Assembly: GCA_016647705.1 (NCBI GenBank)
Contig: CM028334.1
Span: 186,001 to 250,000, forward strand
Source of the DNA: Eucommia ulmoides
Taxonomy: Eukaryota > Streptophyta > Magnoliopsida > Garryales > Eucommiaceae
Direction of reading: 5' to 3'
DNA: 64,000 nt
The notes below the pieces were generated by a model, which was not told the DNA's origin, searched no databases, and saw nothing but the letters and a program-made list of their open reading frames with translations. Made by a program: the position numbers and the translations under genes. Shown piece after piece: positions 1 to 11,066 of the stretch (position 1 is its first letter; each line of letters opens with the position of its first letter).

Positions 1-460
1 TTTTTACTCCCATTTTTATTTTACTCCATTTATTTAGTATTATTTCAATTTCAAATCCCAATTTTTTTATTTTTCAATTTCAAACCTTTTTCTTTATTCC
101 ATTTTTCTTTTTTCTTTTTATTTTTGAAACATTTCATTTGTTCCAAATTAAGTAGATATCTACTGAAAATAAATTAAGTAGATATCTACTAAGTATTACA
201 GAACTCAATATGTTTCTACAAGACTTGTAGGTGAAATTAAGTAGATATCTAATGAACTAAAAAATATCACAAAATACCACTTACATTGTTCTTCAATAGA
301 CAACTTTTTAAGGACTATCATTTGTTCCAAAAATACAAAAATAAATAAATATATGGAATAAAGAAAAATATGTGAAATTGAAAAATAAAGAAATAGGGTT
401 TTGAAATTGAAATAATACTAAATAAAATGAGTAAAATAAAAATGAGAGAAAATAGAGTGG
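1..460. repeat. Foldback (inverted-repeat) element cut by the window edge
   Basis: The first ~140 bases (T-rich, with motifs such as ATTTATTTAGTATTATTTC) reappear as an imperfect reverse complement at about 300-450, giving arms of more than 100 bp around a ~160-bp centre. The centre carries two full copies and one imperfect copy of the palindrome TTAAGTAGATATCTACT (about 150-260). The size and long arms suit a non-autonomous DNA element (MITE or foldback type). No target duplication can be judged because the left end may lie outside the window. Confidence 0.6.
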
Positions 461-562
461 GTTCCTTTTTTTGGATACAAAAGAGAGAGGGGGGAGGGCA
501 GGCGCAGGGCCCGCCTGTCCACTGTCTGCAGAGAGGGGCGGCGGGGCCCGCCTGCTCAGTTC

Positions 563-567
<5 letters not shown>

Positions 568-600
<33 letters not shown>
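568..600. repeat. (GA)n microsatellite
   Basis: An uninterrupted GA dinucleotide tract lies about 140 bp upstream of the BolA-like start codon, probably in its promoter or 5' leader. It is preceded by a GC-rich patch at 490-560. Confidence 0.9.
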
Positions 601-602
<2 letters not shown>

Positions 603-736
603 CCAAAATCGATTTATGGAGGTTTTGGGATGATTAAAAAGTACATGTGCCTTGAAAAGTTATTTTTAGGCAATTTAGGATTGGAGAAAAATTTTTCCAA
701 AAAAAAATGGGGTTTATTTATGCAAACTGATCGAAG

Positions 737-1849
737 ATGGTGGGTTGTGGTCGATCGGCGAGTGTGGTGATGTCGAGGGCGAATAGAGTGAAGGCGAGGT
801 TAGAGTCTGCTCTGGAAGCGACGATGGTGGAAGTGGAAGACGTTTCGTACCAGCACGCAGGGCATGCCGCCGTGAGAGGCACTGCGACCGACGAAACCCA
901 CTTCAATGTGAAGATCGTGACGGCCAAGTTCAATGGTCAAACCCTCCTGAATCGCCACCGTCTCGTCTATAATTTGTTGTCCGATGAGCTCCACTCTGGT
1001 CTTCACGCTCTCTCTATCGTCGCCAAGACCCCAGAGGAAGCTGCCAAATTACCCTTCTCCAATCTCCATCGTGAGTTTGTAGTGCATCATCTTCCTAATT
1101 TCCCACAAAAAGTTCAATTCTTCTTTCCTATTCTTCGTCGAAATAATTTATTGGCATCAAGGGTGATGATAATTTTGGTCTTTCCATGGTCAAACCACAG
1201 ATGCAAAAACTCGGAAAACTGAAAGAACTGCCTAAAAGTGAAACATATTAAAATTTGCAAAGCACTAAGCACATAGATGTAGTTTTTCAAAGTTCCGCCC
1301 ACTTTTTAATACATGTCTCATCAGAATATTGCATTGTTGGATTACCCTTTCAAAGTTCGATTTCATTCCAGCTTCAACTTTATTGAAGGTCATGTTAGTA
1401 ATAGTATGTGTTCCTAAGATGTGTTTGGATGAATAGGCGCTTCAATAGTTAGATAAATGAACCAAGCTTTAATAATGGTACATAAAAGAGTGAGATTTTT
1501 ATTCTGATATGAACCAACAAATCATGGCTTGTTTTATCGAGTTTCTTTGTATGTTTAACGCGCCATGGAAACCTATAAATCAGTTTTCGATCATGGTCAT
1601 TTCCCTTTCCTCCTCATTTGTTGAGGTAGTGCTGTTGTTTTAATTCGTGTGAAGTTGGACATGGGGTTGGTATAAAGCCTTTCCTCAACTCATTTCCAAT
1701 TGCATTGCACTGATTACCTTTTGTTAATTTATTTTTTTGGGTTTGTCTTGTGATTTGTAGCTCCAGTCTCTGCTGATGGGTTGGACGCGGCAGCTGCGCC
1801 TCCTGTTCCTGGAACTGATGTCATCCCTCCTGTTGCTCCAACTGGCTGA
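737..1849 (+). CDS. BolA-like protein (2 exons)
   Basis: Exons 737-1070 and 1761-1849 are joined in phase across a GT-AG intron and give 140 residues. The BolA fold is clear: it opens with NRVKARLESALE, followed by EDVSYQHAGHAAVRG, the ETHFNVKIV strand, and the RHRLVY helix with the invariant His, then LHALSIVAKTPEE. The short Pro/Ala-rich tail is encoded by exon 2. BolA proteins partner with monothiol glutaredoxins (CGFS type) and bind or transfer [2Fe-2S] clusters in organelles or cytosol. The sequence looks most like plant BOLA1 (SYQHAGHA motif) rather than BOLA2, which lacks it. The N-terminus (MVGCGRSASVVMSRANR) is short with few acidic residues and could target an organelle, but this is uncertain. 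The start is the first ATG in frame; a second Met at residue 12 is possible. Confidence 0.9.
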
Positions 1850-2465
1850 GATTGAAAAAGTTCTTTTTATTTTTTCATTTGGTGTGTTTTCTGTGTTGAG
1901 GAATCAGTTTTGATGAAATCTATAATTTTCTGGATAATAGAATATTTATGCTTTAGGAAATGATTTAGTTTTCAGACTTGATACATGTTTGGTCATAAGC
2001 TAATCTTTCTCGCCCTGCACTCAAACATTTTTCTTCTTATTCTTTTGTATTTTGTTGGATGGACAAAAAATTAGCATGATTGGTTGCTGAAATGGGGTAT
2101 CAATAATTTTTTTAGTCTCCCTTTATTAATTTTTGAATCTGCCGTTGGTTGAGGGATATATCGGAATGATTGGTATTGCGCAAATCCTTTTGAGCAATTC
2201 AATTTAAAACTTTATGCTAGCGAGAATTTATCTCAAAGGATAGACGAGTTTGGTAGACAACTCTAGTTTGTTTCACATAGTCATAAATCAAGTAAGAGAC
2301 TGGGTCTTTATTCTCGTCATTAAGCATACACCACTAGTATTACAATCAAAAGTAGCTAACTTGCACCGAGAGGGAGATCAGACCAGATGGTTCTACCATC
2401 CCATTCCATCCCGCAGAAGTTAGATTTTATTCGAAAGCATTAGGAGGAGGAGGAGGGTGCAGGCT
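1850..2465. other. Convergent intergenic gap
   Basis: This contains the 3' ends of the BolA-like gene (+) and the first GDSL gene (-). It is AT-rich, and I see no coding sequence or repeat in it. Confidence 0.5.
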
Positions 2466-3837
2466 TCACATATCTGACGTGGGTAGTTTTATTATCTTAT
2501 CAGCAGGGTTGGAGGTCACTTGTAGCTGGAAAAGATGCTTCAAATTGTAAGGCTCAACCGCGGGGGGTGCTCCGTTCCAGAATATCTCAGAATATTGGCG
2601 GTTGATGGCCTCTGTGTGACGACCCGAGTCAAAGTAGACGTATTTGCTTGGATCGTGACACTGCTCGTAGGCCTCTCCCTGCTTCTTCCCTCCGCAAGTG
2701 TTGTTTCCCCTGAAGCGACCCACCCCGCAGCACGCGCTCTGCCCCACCTCCAAACCGTACTTCTTCGGACGCCACACCCTCTCACTCGTCGCCTCGTAGT
2801 ACTCCAGGTTCGAATACACAAACCCATCCAACTGCTGCCTCAGCTCACTCAGTCGCTCGCTGAACCTGGCGTTGTGTAGCTTTGACAACGCCGTCGCTTC
2901 TTCGTTGCACCTCCCGTCTTCCCCCAGTATCCTCAGCACTGGCAGGCATCCCAAGTCTTGCAGCCCCACGAACGCAAATTTTCTTCCTCCTCTATTATAC
3001 ACTTCCTGCACCAGCAACGCTCAAAGTCAACTCACACACTTGAGAAATAATCAATATATGATTGCGCAGTAGTACTTACTTTGATTCCGTCTGTCAAGTT
3101 ACCGATGACCATGTCCACGAACTCCTCGTGTGTATACCGAGACAAGAGAGTGGAGTTGTTCAAAATAGGGCTTACGTAATCATTGCTCCCAATGGAAAAC
3201 AAGTAAACGGCGTTGGCCAACAGCTTATTTGCTTCTTCCTCGCCCAGCTTGTTCCCCAATTTTTTCACTACGTTCTCGAAATACTCCAACTGCGTCTTAA
3301 GAGGAATCACCTGCATGTTTACATATTTATTATGAGATCATGATTACATTAGCTGCCAGATCAGATGGTGCGAATGAATACCAGTCCTGAAGCAGTTTCG
3401 AGCAAACAGCCCCCTCCGACAGACGCAAAATCCGTGCCGTTGTAGTAATCATCGTTGCCGGGTTCAAGATATGGCCGGAGCAAAGGTAGGCCAGCATATT
3501 GAGCTGCATATGCATTGCATACATACGAATTCATTACATGTTATGCTATGCATGCATTACATATTTATATTGAAATTATAACGAATGGAAGATTACCGAT
3601 GAAGTCTGGGATGATACGACCGTCGCAGGTTCTTCCTGTAGGGTAATGGAAGTAGGTCATACCATAGGGAAAGTAGTCTCCTTGGTAGAAAGCCGTGGTG
3701 TTGATGTAGTTACTGTTGCCCGTATCGAAATCCGAATCGCCGAACACATAAAACGCAACATGATTCGAAACTCCGTCGGCTCTTGCCAAGTACGCAACAA
3801 GCACAAGGCTAAATGTTAAAGCAGCCGCCGCCCCCAT
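2466..3837 (-). CDS. GDSL esterase/lipase, copy 1 (4 exons)
   Basis: Coding exons are 3597-3837, 3382-3503, 3080-3310 and 2466-3005, all with GT-AG introns in phase, giving 377 residues, normal for plant GDSL lipases. A signal peptide ([22 protein letters not shown]) points to secretion. Block I is [10 protein letters not shown] (Ser ~35), block III is IGSNDY, and the C-terminal block is [14 protein letters not shown]. These enzymes hydrolyse ester bonds in lipids or small esters in the apoplast or vacuole; the substrate cannot be told from sequence. It resembles the Arabidopsis GLIP1-5/ESM1 clade. An oddity is that the His of the Asp-His pair lies at D+4 instead of the usual D+3 (see findings). 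The next gene is a paralogue in the same orientation with the same first three splice positions, so this is a tandem duplication. Confidence 0.93.
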
Positions 3838-4560
3838 TTTCTAGTTAATTAGATATGCTATTCCTTCCCTCATTTTGTTTTATAGGCTATGGCACCTCGA
3901 GGATCAGGATGCATTCATCGTATTACATGGGATAACGTGTTTTATTTTGTTGGGTTGATTAAGATATTTTCAAGGCGGCTGGCTTTTCCTTCCCTCATTT
4001 TGTTTTGTTTTCGTTTGCGTGGCATATGACACCAATCAAGATGGAATGGGTACACGTCTTCACATTTATGATTGTGTTGATTTTTAACACAAACTCAAAA
4101 CGCTTTGTTGCATCCCACTCCACTACTACTACTTACCGTAACAAAAAAACACGTACCAATGAGTCCGGAAAACAATGCTTTATTATTCTAACAAGTCAAT
4201 AAAATTACGAAATTGAAATAATCAAATATTATTATTCAACGTGAAAAAAACTTAATTTTGGGAGGCTATGTACGTAAGCAGTGATGCCCTTCCATTAAGC
4301 TGCGTACCTCCATAATCATCCTCGACCTCCTTCCTGCTGCTTCAGAGGTCAGACAGAGCTATGACCTGTGGGGGGCATCCAATTATGGAACAAGACCAGC
4401 TAGAGGCTTCATTGCAGTTTTCAAGACCACTGTATTCATCATTTATGCCCCTCTGCACCAATGCATTCTGAATGCTTCGTGTCATCCATGCTTTGTGCAG
4501 AGTAAGTTACGTGACACCACCTTCTTATGTCTCCAGAGATACTCCTTCGTATTTGTTATT
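3838..4560. other. Upstream region of GDSL copy 1
   Basis: This is the presumed promoter of GDSL copy 1 plus unassigned sequence. A short T-rich segment (CCTTCCCTCATTTTGTTTT) occurs twice, at about 3864 and 3989. There is no gene here. Confidence 0.4.
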
Positions 4561-5161
4561 TGTTACTGTCTCGGAAAATGACTAACACCGGTAGTTGATC
4601 CAATCAGAGTCTATATTCCGATTGAAGTCCCTCCAATGTGAAACTAAGACCTAGGAAGAAAATGGGAGTTCAAGTGTGCTAAGCAAGAATTTTTTGCGTA
4701 TCTGGTGTATTTATTTTCCTCATATTTATGGGAGAGAAGTCAGATTACCACCGGAAGATTAGGGTCCTTAACCTAGATTAGTGGTTTAATCTGGCACTGG
4801 CCAATGAGGAAGCGCATGGCGTGATTTGGACTTTTAACCTTTGTATTTCGGCCCACCAAGGAGAGCCCATGGTTTACCCAATTGAACAAGAGACGTAGCC
4901 CAACCCATAGAAATGTATAAGCCTTCTTGGTGGTCAGAGAGGCCTGCCCAGTGCTCGCCAATCGATGATCGGCTTGGGGCAGGGGAGTCGTCGGATGGTC
5001 CGAGTGGTGATTAGTGGTCAGCCAAATGTGGCCGGTCTCCTCCTTCTGGTCAGTCAACAGTGGATGCTCAAAGGGGGACTGCTGTGAACACCATGCTACC
5101 ACATATTGTGCTGTGGGTCGTTTGGAGTACTTGGTGGAAATAACTCATTCAATCTTAACCA
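4561..5161 (+). mobile_element. Solo-LTR-like fossil, family B
   Basis: This is a diverged relative of the sequences at about 29965-30695 and 33030-34041. Shared landmarks in the same order include a TGT...CGGAAAATG start, a TATTT(A/T)...GGGAGA/ATAGGA stretch followed by AAGATTAGGGTCCTTAA, an AGCCCATGG block and a CAAT..TAACCA end. It begins with TG and ends with CA, as LTRs do. TTATT precedes it, and the same pentamer occurs a few bases past the 3' end, so the ends are approximate. No internal retrotransposon genes flank it, so it is an old solo LTR or fragment. Confidence 0.5.
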
Positions 5162-5490
5162 ATAATTATTTATAGCCATAAGCGAAAGCAAAACGCACAT
5201 GCATGCATGCAAGCAAGCATACCTGCTCATTTAAATTGTCAAGACTTGGGAGATCAGCGTACCAAGTTATGCGGGTTTGAGGTTTATGTACCAGAATAAA
5301 AGCCAAGTGTGTGGAAACCCTTTATGTTTCTCAGTTCATTCTCTTTATTTAATTAATCAAATTGAGCATGAATGTGATGGTGTACAATCTTAATACAGTT
5401 TTCTTTGCCAACTCCCGGAGATACATACGTAAAATCTGAGAAATAGTGAAATAACAAAGGCATTGCAGCACCAAGAAACGCAGAGTATAC

Positions 5491-6655
5491 CTAGGAGGAG
5501 TGGAATAGTTGTTTGAGATTGTAAGGGCCACTGTTGGAGCCACTCCACATTTCATCTGCCAATTGTTTGTAAACAGACTCTGTTGGATGATAAGAGTCCC
5601 AAAAGACGTATTCTTTTGGATTCGGGCACAACTCAAACTCTTTCCCCTCTTCTTCCCTTTTACCTCCGCAGCTATATTTTGCTCTATACCTCCCTGAGCC
5701 ACAGCATGCTGTTTTTCCTTCCTTGAACCCTTCATCACAAACAAAAGCTTGTCAAGTTATATCTACGCCAAGATCATGCCTGTTAGGAAATTGGAATAGA
5801 ATTGCACACCATATTTGGATGGATAATCGATTCTTTGTCTGAGGTTCGTGTAAGTATCAAAGAGTGAATATTTAAAACCCTCAAAAAGTCCTTGAATATC
5901 CAGTAGCAGCTTGGAAACCTCTTTGTTGTGTAAATTTGCCAGCAGAGAAGCAACTTCAAAGCAGCCACTGTCACTTTGCTTATTTGGATTAAGAATTCTT
6001 AGAGCGGGAAGGCAACCCAACGGCACCATCTTCACAAATCCAAATTTTCTGCCTCCTCTTTTATATATCTCCTGCCAATTAGGCACATACATATTCATTC
6101 AGCTTTAACACTCTGCTTTTATTTCTTTAAAGAGGGAGATGGACGAAACTAAGGAGAGAGAAATATACATGGATTACGGTTGTCAAGTTGCCCATGACCA
6201 TTCCTACATATTCAGAAAAGGTGGTGGGGGATATAATAATGGTGGAATTGTTCAAGAGAGGCTCAATATAATCATTGCCTCCAATGCTGAACATGTAGAC
6301 AGCACTTGACAATGTTCTCTTGGCTTCTGCATTCCCCAACTCCTTCTTTAACCAGGCCTCCACCTTCTTGAAGTACCCCAGCTGTGTTTTAAGATCAATT
6401 ACCTGACACATACACAACAAGTACATTTGTCAAACGTCTATGTGGTAGCTGGTGTTTGAGAGCAAGAAGAGGAACCCATACCAGCAGTTGTCCCTTAAAA
6501 AAATAGCTCAACTGCAAACATTTTTTATGGCAGATTGAACAGAAATGTACATCATCATATATGCATATCACATTATAGAGAAGACCACATTAAGCCATAA
6601 ACAAATGAGTGCTTTTTAATTATGTGATTAATTGTTTTGTGTCAAGTATGATATA

Positions 6656-6687
<32 letters not shown>

Positions 6688-7363
6688 AGGGAGTGTAATT
6701 TTCCCAAAGCTTAATAATGTTTCTTCAATTCTCGAAACTCATTTCGCCTCATCTTGTTCATTTAGCTCGATATTCTTATGCTCTTCATCCTTTAAAAAAC
6801 TATATGTGTACACATTTCACAAATATGCTCCATTTACCTACAAAAAGTTAAAAAGAGAGGAAAAAACAGCAATAAATAATATGCCATACCAATCCTTGGT
6901 GAGTCTCAGCTAAAGCCCCTGCGCCACCAGAAGCGAAGTTAACTCCATAATAATACTGATGATTGCCCGGTTCCAGATATGCGGGAATCAACGGCAATTT
7001 CGCATGTTTGGCTGTAATTAATTATCACACAAAAAAATAAATAGTAAGAAGAAAGTAAAATTAGTAATGAGATAATAAAGAAGAGAGGAAACTACTTTTG
7101 TTAGGTGGGGAGCAAGAAATCTTACCAATGAAATCTGAAACCAAACGGCCATCACAGAATCTACCAGTGGGAAAGTTGAAAAAAGTCTGACCATAGGGCT
7201 CAAAATTGGCTTGGAAAGCTGTAGTTGTATTGATGTAATTGTTGTTGCCTGGATCTAACAGAGAGTCGCCAAAAATGAACAAACTAACATCCGGTCGCCC
7301 ACGTTTTGTCAGAGCAGTAATTAAGAACGTGATAATGATGATGATGTACATAAACTTTCCCAT
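5491..7363 (-). CDS. GDSL esterase/lipase, copy 2 (5 exons)
   Basis: Coding exons are 7126-7363, 6890-7011, 6169-6402, 5810-6071 and 5491-5729, in phase throughout, giving 364 residues. The N-terminal hydrophobic stretch after MGKFMY is a signal peptide. Block I is FGDSLLDPGNNNYI (Ser ~34), the oxyanion block is GVNFASGGAGAL, block III is IGGNDYI, and the C-terminal block is WDSYHPTE with the catalytic His at the normal D+3 position. It is a secreted ester hydrolase of the GLIP clade with unknown substrate. It differs from copy 1 by one extra intron splitting the last exon (after KYG). The two genes are head-to-tail about 1.6 kb apart with an LTR-like fossil between them. All canonical catalytic residues are present, so it should be active. 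Confidence 0.93.
6659..6687. repeat. (CT)n microsatellite in GDSL copy 2 intron
   Basis: An uninterrupted CT tract lies inside the second intron of GDSL copy 2. Confidence 0.9.
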
Positions 7364-8116
7364 CCTCCTTTTTCCCCCCTTCTATTTTGGGCTATGCTAC
7401 TACTGCTGTTGAGCCAACTAATTCTATCTACATACCTAAATTCTCTCAAAAAAAAAAAAAAAAAAGGGGAAAAGATGAATGGACTGACAAGTTCTGCACG
7501 TCTCTTTGTCTCTCTCTCTCCCATGTATTTCGGAATTTTATGATGACCTTGTTCTTTGCTGGACCAGTAGGATAACATATCTTATTGAAAAGATTCGGTC
7601 TTCAGAAAAGTCAAATCCTGCTGCGTCAGCATATTGACAATCTGGAAAGCTGCACGTCAGATCAAGGGTCCTCCTCTGGTTGAAATATATTATTCTTGAA
7701 GGTTTAGATAATAAGAGTGAACTTTGAACCAGAATCCATCTACAAGAAAATGAAGTTAAAAACAAAATAAAAAATCACATGACAAAAGCACATACATCGC
7801 CTATAATTTCACAGAATATTCTTCTATAAATAATCACGGAATTATAATGCTAATGGTGGCAAATGAAAGCTGCAAAAGAAAATGCATGTAGAGGGCATCA
7901 ACTCCAGTTGTTTATGTTGAATAAATTTGATAGAATTGTACAGTGTGTCCTAAAAGAAAGAACAAAAAATGAAACAGGATTTGCTGGAATGGTAGTTCCA
8001 AGGGTAAGACCTATAAAAATGGAGACTAATTTAACTTACTTCTATCAAGGTTGTGAGGTTGCCCATAAACACTCTTATGTATTTTGAAAATGACAGCACA
8101 GATGAATGTAATATCA
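7364..8116. other. Promoter of GDSL copy 2 and 3' flank of the PPR gene
   Basis: AT-rich sequence with an A17 run near 7449 and a short CT tract at about 7500. It probably holds the GDSL copy 2 promoter and the PPR 3' untranslated region. No further gene was seen. Confidence 0.4.
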
Positions 8117-10171
8117 TTACCAATAATCTCCACATGAGCAGCTATTATCCCTAAAACAATGAAACCGGTTGTTGTCTCGAACAATAATTTCTCGGCCAAC
8201 AATGCCAGAAATGAACTTAATGGCGCTATGGCAATCAACACAGACCCTAAGATTTTTTGTTATTCTTATAGGAACTCCCTGAGGGACAACAATAAGACCG
8301 AATGCAAGTGCAATCTTCTCGCTATGGTACCAAACTTCTGATTCTTTCTCTTCTTCTTCTAAATCATAGAGGGCAAAATTTGTGTCAGGAATGTAACCGG
8401 CCGCCTTCATCTGGCTTTTAAGCTTGGATAACATTGCCTGAATCTCGGTGTGTCTGGAATGAGAGAGGTCCTTTGCTTTGAATACATGGACCACATTTTT
8501 AACAGAGATCCAGCTGAATCCCGCACCCTTCTTGATCCCCACATCTCTCATCTCCTTCCTCACGAGGTCAGCCTCATCCCACCGCCCTGCCGCTGCAAAC
8601 ATGTTAGAAAGGAGCACGTGGTTGCCAGAGTCTTGTGGTTCTAGCTCAAACAAGTTGTCGGCAGCAATTTTTCCCAATTCTGGTTTCCCGTACACTCTAC
8701 AAGCCCCTAAGAGTGCGCCCCATACAGAAACCGTTGGCTGAAAAGGCATTCCTTTTATCAACTCGTAGGCACGCTCTACCAACCCAGCACGTCCCAGCAT
8801 GTCCACAACACACCCATAATGCTCCACCCCCGGTTCAACACCATACCTCACTCTCATCGACTCGAAAATATCCATCCCCACCTTTACTGCCCCAGCCCTA
8901 CTACATGCCGATAATACACAAACTAGAGTCACGTGGTTGGGCACCACCTCATGGCCACCACTTGTCATCTCTTTAAACAAATCCAAAGCCATATCGGCAT
9001 ACCCTTGATGAGCATATGCGCCAATCAATGCATTCCAAGTAATCAAATTCCTATCAGGCATCTTGTGAAATGATCTTTCACAGTCCTCTATGGTTCCACA
9101 TTTTCCATACATGTCCACAAGGGCACTCCCAACATAAACATTTCCCTCGAAACGAGCCTTCACAGCAAGAGCGTGTACTGACCTGCCCAATTCCAATGCA
9201 GCCAGTCCCGCACAAGCACTAAGGACAGTCGAAACCATGTAGTCCGTTGCTTGAATTCCTTCCTTCCTGGAATGCAAGAAAGTAACACAGGCTTTCTCGT
9301 CATTACCATTGTGCTCATACGCGGCCACCATGGAGGACCATGAAACATCGTTAGCATTTTGAATCCCATCAAAAACTAACTCCGAAGAACATATATCCCG
9401 ACACTTTCCGTAAAAATCAACCATCCCATTGGCAACCGAGACATCCCCACAATTCCCACTATGAATCACAAACCCATGCAACTGTTGCCCAAGTCGAAGA
9501 TCGGAAGCATCAGCACACGCATTGAAGAAGGCACAGAAGGTTATGGAATTGGGGTCCCCACCTAAACGCCGGAACTCAATATATGCAGAAACGGCATGTC
9601 GAGGCCTTCCGTCTATCACTAAATTACATATGTATGTGTTCCAAGTTGCAATATTTCTTTTCGGCATTTCATCAAACATCTTACTTGCGTCCACCTTGAG
9701 ACCCGATTTACAATACATGTCGAAGGCGCTGCACCCGACGAAAACATCCAGTATTTGACCAGATTTGATAGCAAGTGAATGAAGTTGTTGTCCAGTGAGG
9801 GGCGAGCGGAGCGAACCGGAGGCTTTGAAGACGCAAGGGAAGGTAAAGTCATTGGGTTGAACGCACTCGCGACGCATCTCAGAGAATTGGAGCAGGGCAG
9901 AAGTGAAATGACCATTTTGGACGGAGCCGGCGATCAGGGAAGTCCAGGTGACGACAGAGCGGACGGGAGAGAAGGAAAGGACACGTTGGGCAGCGTCGGG
10001 GAGGTCAAGTTTGGCGTACATGTGCACAAGATAGTTGGAGATGAAGGAAGGAAGAGGGGGATGGAGGGTCTTGAGGATGTGGGCATGGGCAGCTCTACCG
10101 AGGAGTGAGGAGTGAGTCAAAAGAGCTGATTCAACAAGTGAAGCGAGGGCATTTGCAGTGAGGAAGGGCAT
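8117..10171 (-). CDS. LOI1: PLS-DYW pentatricopeptide repeat protein, LOI1/MEF11 type
   Basis: A single exon of 684 residues, the same length I recall for Arabidopsis At4g14850 (LOI1/MEF11), to which it is collinear. A tandem series of P, L and S repeats runs from about residue 40 to 500 (for example VVTWTSLIAGSVQNGHFTSA, NVYVGSALVDMYGKCG, NLITWNALIGAYAHQG). The E/E+ region (VSVWGALLGACRVYGK) follows, then a DYW deaminase domain with HSEKIALAFG, the zinc-binding CVDCHSAIKF and the terminal CSCGDYW. Such proteins bind one strand of organelle RNA and deaminate selected cytidines to uridine. In Arabidopsis, MEF11 edits mitochondrial transcripts (cox3, nad4, ccmFN2/ccb203 as I recall), and its loss gives resistance to lovastatin. 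All catalytic motifs are intact, so the gene looks functional. Confidence 0.95.
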   Translation of the reverse strand: MPFLTANALASLVESALLTHSSLLGRAAHAHILKTLHPPLPSFISNYLVHMYAKLDLPDAAQRVLSFSPVRSVVTWTSLIAGSVQNGHFTSALLQFSEMRRECVQPNDFTFPCVFKASGSLRSPLTGQQLHSLAIKSGQILDVFVGCSAFDMYCKSGLKVDASKMFDEMPKRNIATWNTYICNLVIDGRPRHAVSAYIEFRRLGGDPNSITFCAFFNACADASDLRLGQQLHGFVIHSGNCGDVSVANGMVDFYGKCRDICSSELVFDGIQNANDVSWSSMVAAYEHNGNDEKACVTFLHSRKEGIQATDYMVSTVLSACAGLAALELGRSVHALAVKARFEGNVYVGSALVDMYGKCGTIEDCERSFHKMPDRNLITWNALIGAYAHQGYADMALDLFKEMTSGGHEVVPNHVTLVCVLSACSRAGAVKVGMDIFESMRVRYGVEPGVEHYGCVVDMLGRAGLVERAYELIKGMPFQPTVSVWGALLGACRVYGKPELGKIAADNLFELEPQDSGNHVLLSNMFAAAGRWDEADLVRKEMRDVGIKKGAGFSWISVKNVVHVFKAKDLSHSRHTEIQAMLSKLKSQMKAAGYIPDTNFALYDLEEEEKESEVWYHSEKIALAFGLIVVPQGVPIRITKNLRVCVDCHSAIKFISGIVGREIIVRDNNRFHCFRDNSCSCGDYW

Positions 10172-11066
10172 AAGAGCTAAACTCTTCCAATCCGCCGCTA
10201 GACGTCTCGGTAATGCACTTGGAGGAGGTTCGCCTATACCTTCGCTTCACAGAAGCAAGCAAGTTCTCCGACAGTAACCAGAAGCGTGACCCTTATTACC
10301 ATAATTAATAAAAACCAAGCTTTAGCCATTTTAATGTCCAGGGTTTTAAGTTTTAATTAAATATTCTGTTAATTATGTGATGAAAGTAATCAAAATGGTG
10401 TTTTTCTAGATATCCTCATTATTAGTGTCCATGATTTCGATTGAATGCTTTATTAATTCTACAAAATTACAATTTTGTGACACTTAGTCATGTACCCTTA
10501 TTATGTTTTTAGTAATTTCAAAATTTATTTAATTACATTTTAATTTTAAAAATACAATTACAAGATAAAACTACTAAAATGAGTGTTTTAGTGGAATTTA
10601 CCCTTGTTATTGCATTCAGAACTAGAAATGTTAAAGATGGAGAAAATTTGAACATCATAAAAAAATTTGGGAGAGAATCGAGATCTCATCTTATTGATAA
10701 AGAATGAGAGATTACAAATATACAAAGAAGAGTTATATACATATTCTTTAGTAACGCTCTACTCGTAATCCAAAGCTTATCAAATCCTTCATCTCTCAAC
10801 TATTTGTACCAAAATAAAAATAAAAAATAACACAACTCGTGGTTGACCCAAGTTAGTTTGTAGTTAAGTTTCAATTGTACCCAAAAAAAAAAAACTTCCT
10901 CTTTGGAAAGAGATGAAAGTTGCACTTCAGAAACTACCTCTGTTCTACACGTAAAGAGAGATGGAACATTTCCTCGTGAATGTTTGCACGTTTGCAGGAA
11001 AAGATACCTAAAAGTGAATTGATTTATCAGCAACAAGATCGATAGAAACACTTCCAAAGAGAATCT
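10172..11066. other. AT-rich gap between PPR and LEA-2 genes
   Basis: It contains the 5' flank of the PPR gene and the 3' flank of the LEA-2 gene. I see no gene, RNA or structured repeat here. Confidence 0.4.

Noticed and set aside
427-770. Two overlapping open frames over the (GA)n tract
   Set aside because: The Glu-Arg/Arg-Glu repeats come from the microsatellite, and there is no family signal outside it.
8117-10108. Plus-strand frames over the PPR gene
   Set aside because: They are antisense shadows of the intact LOI1/MEF11 coding sequence.
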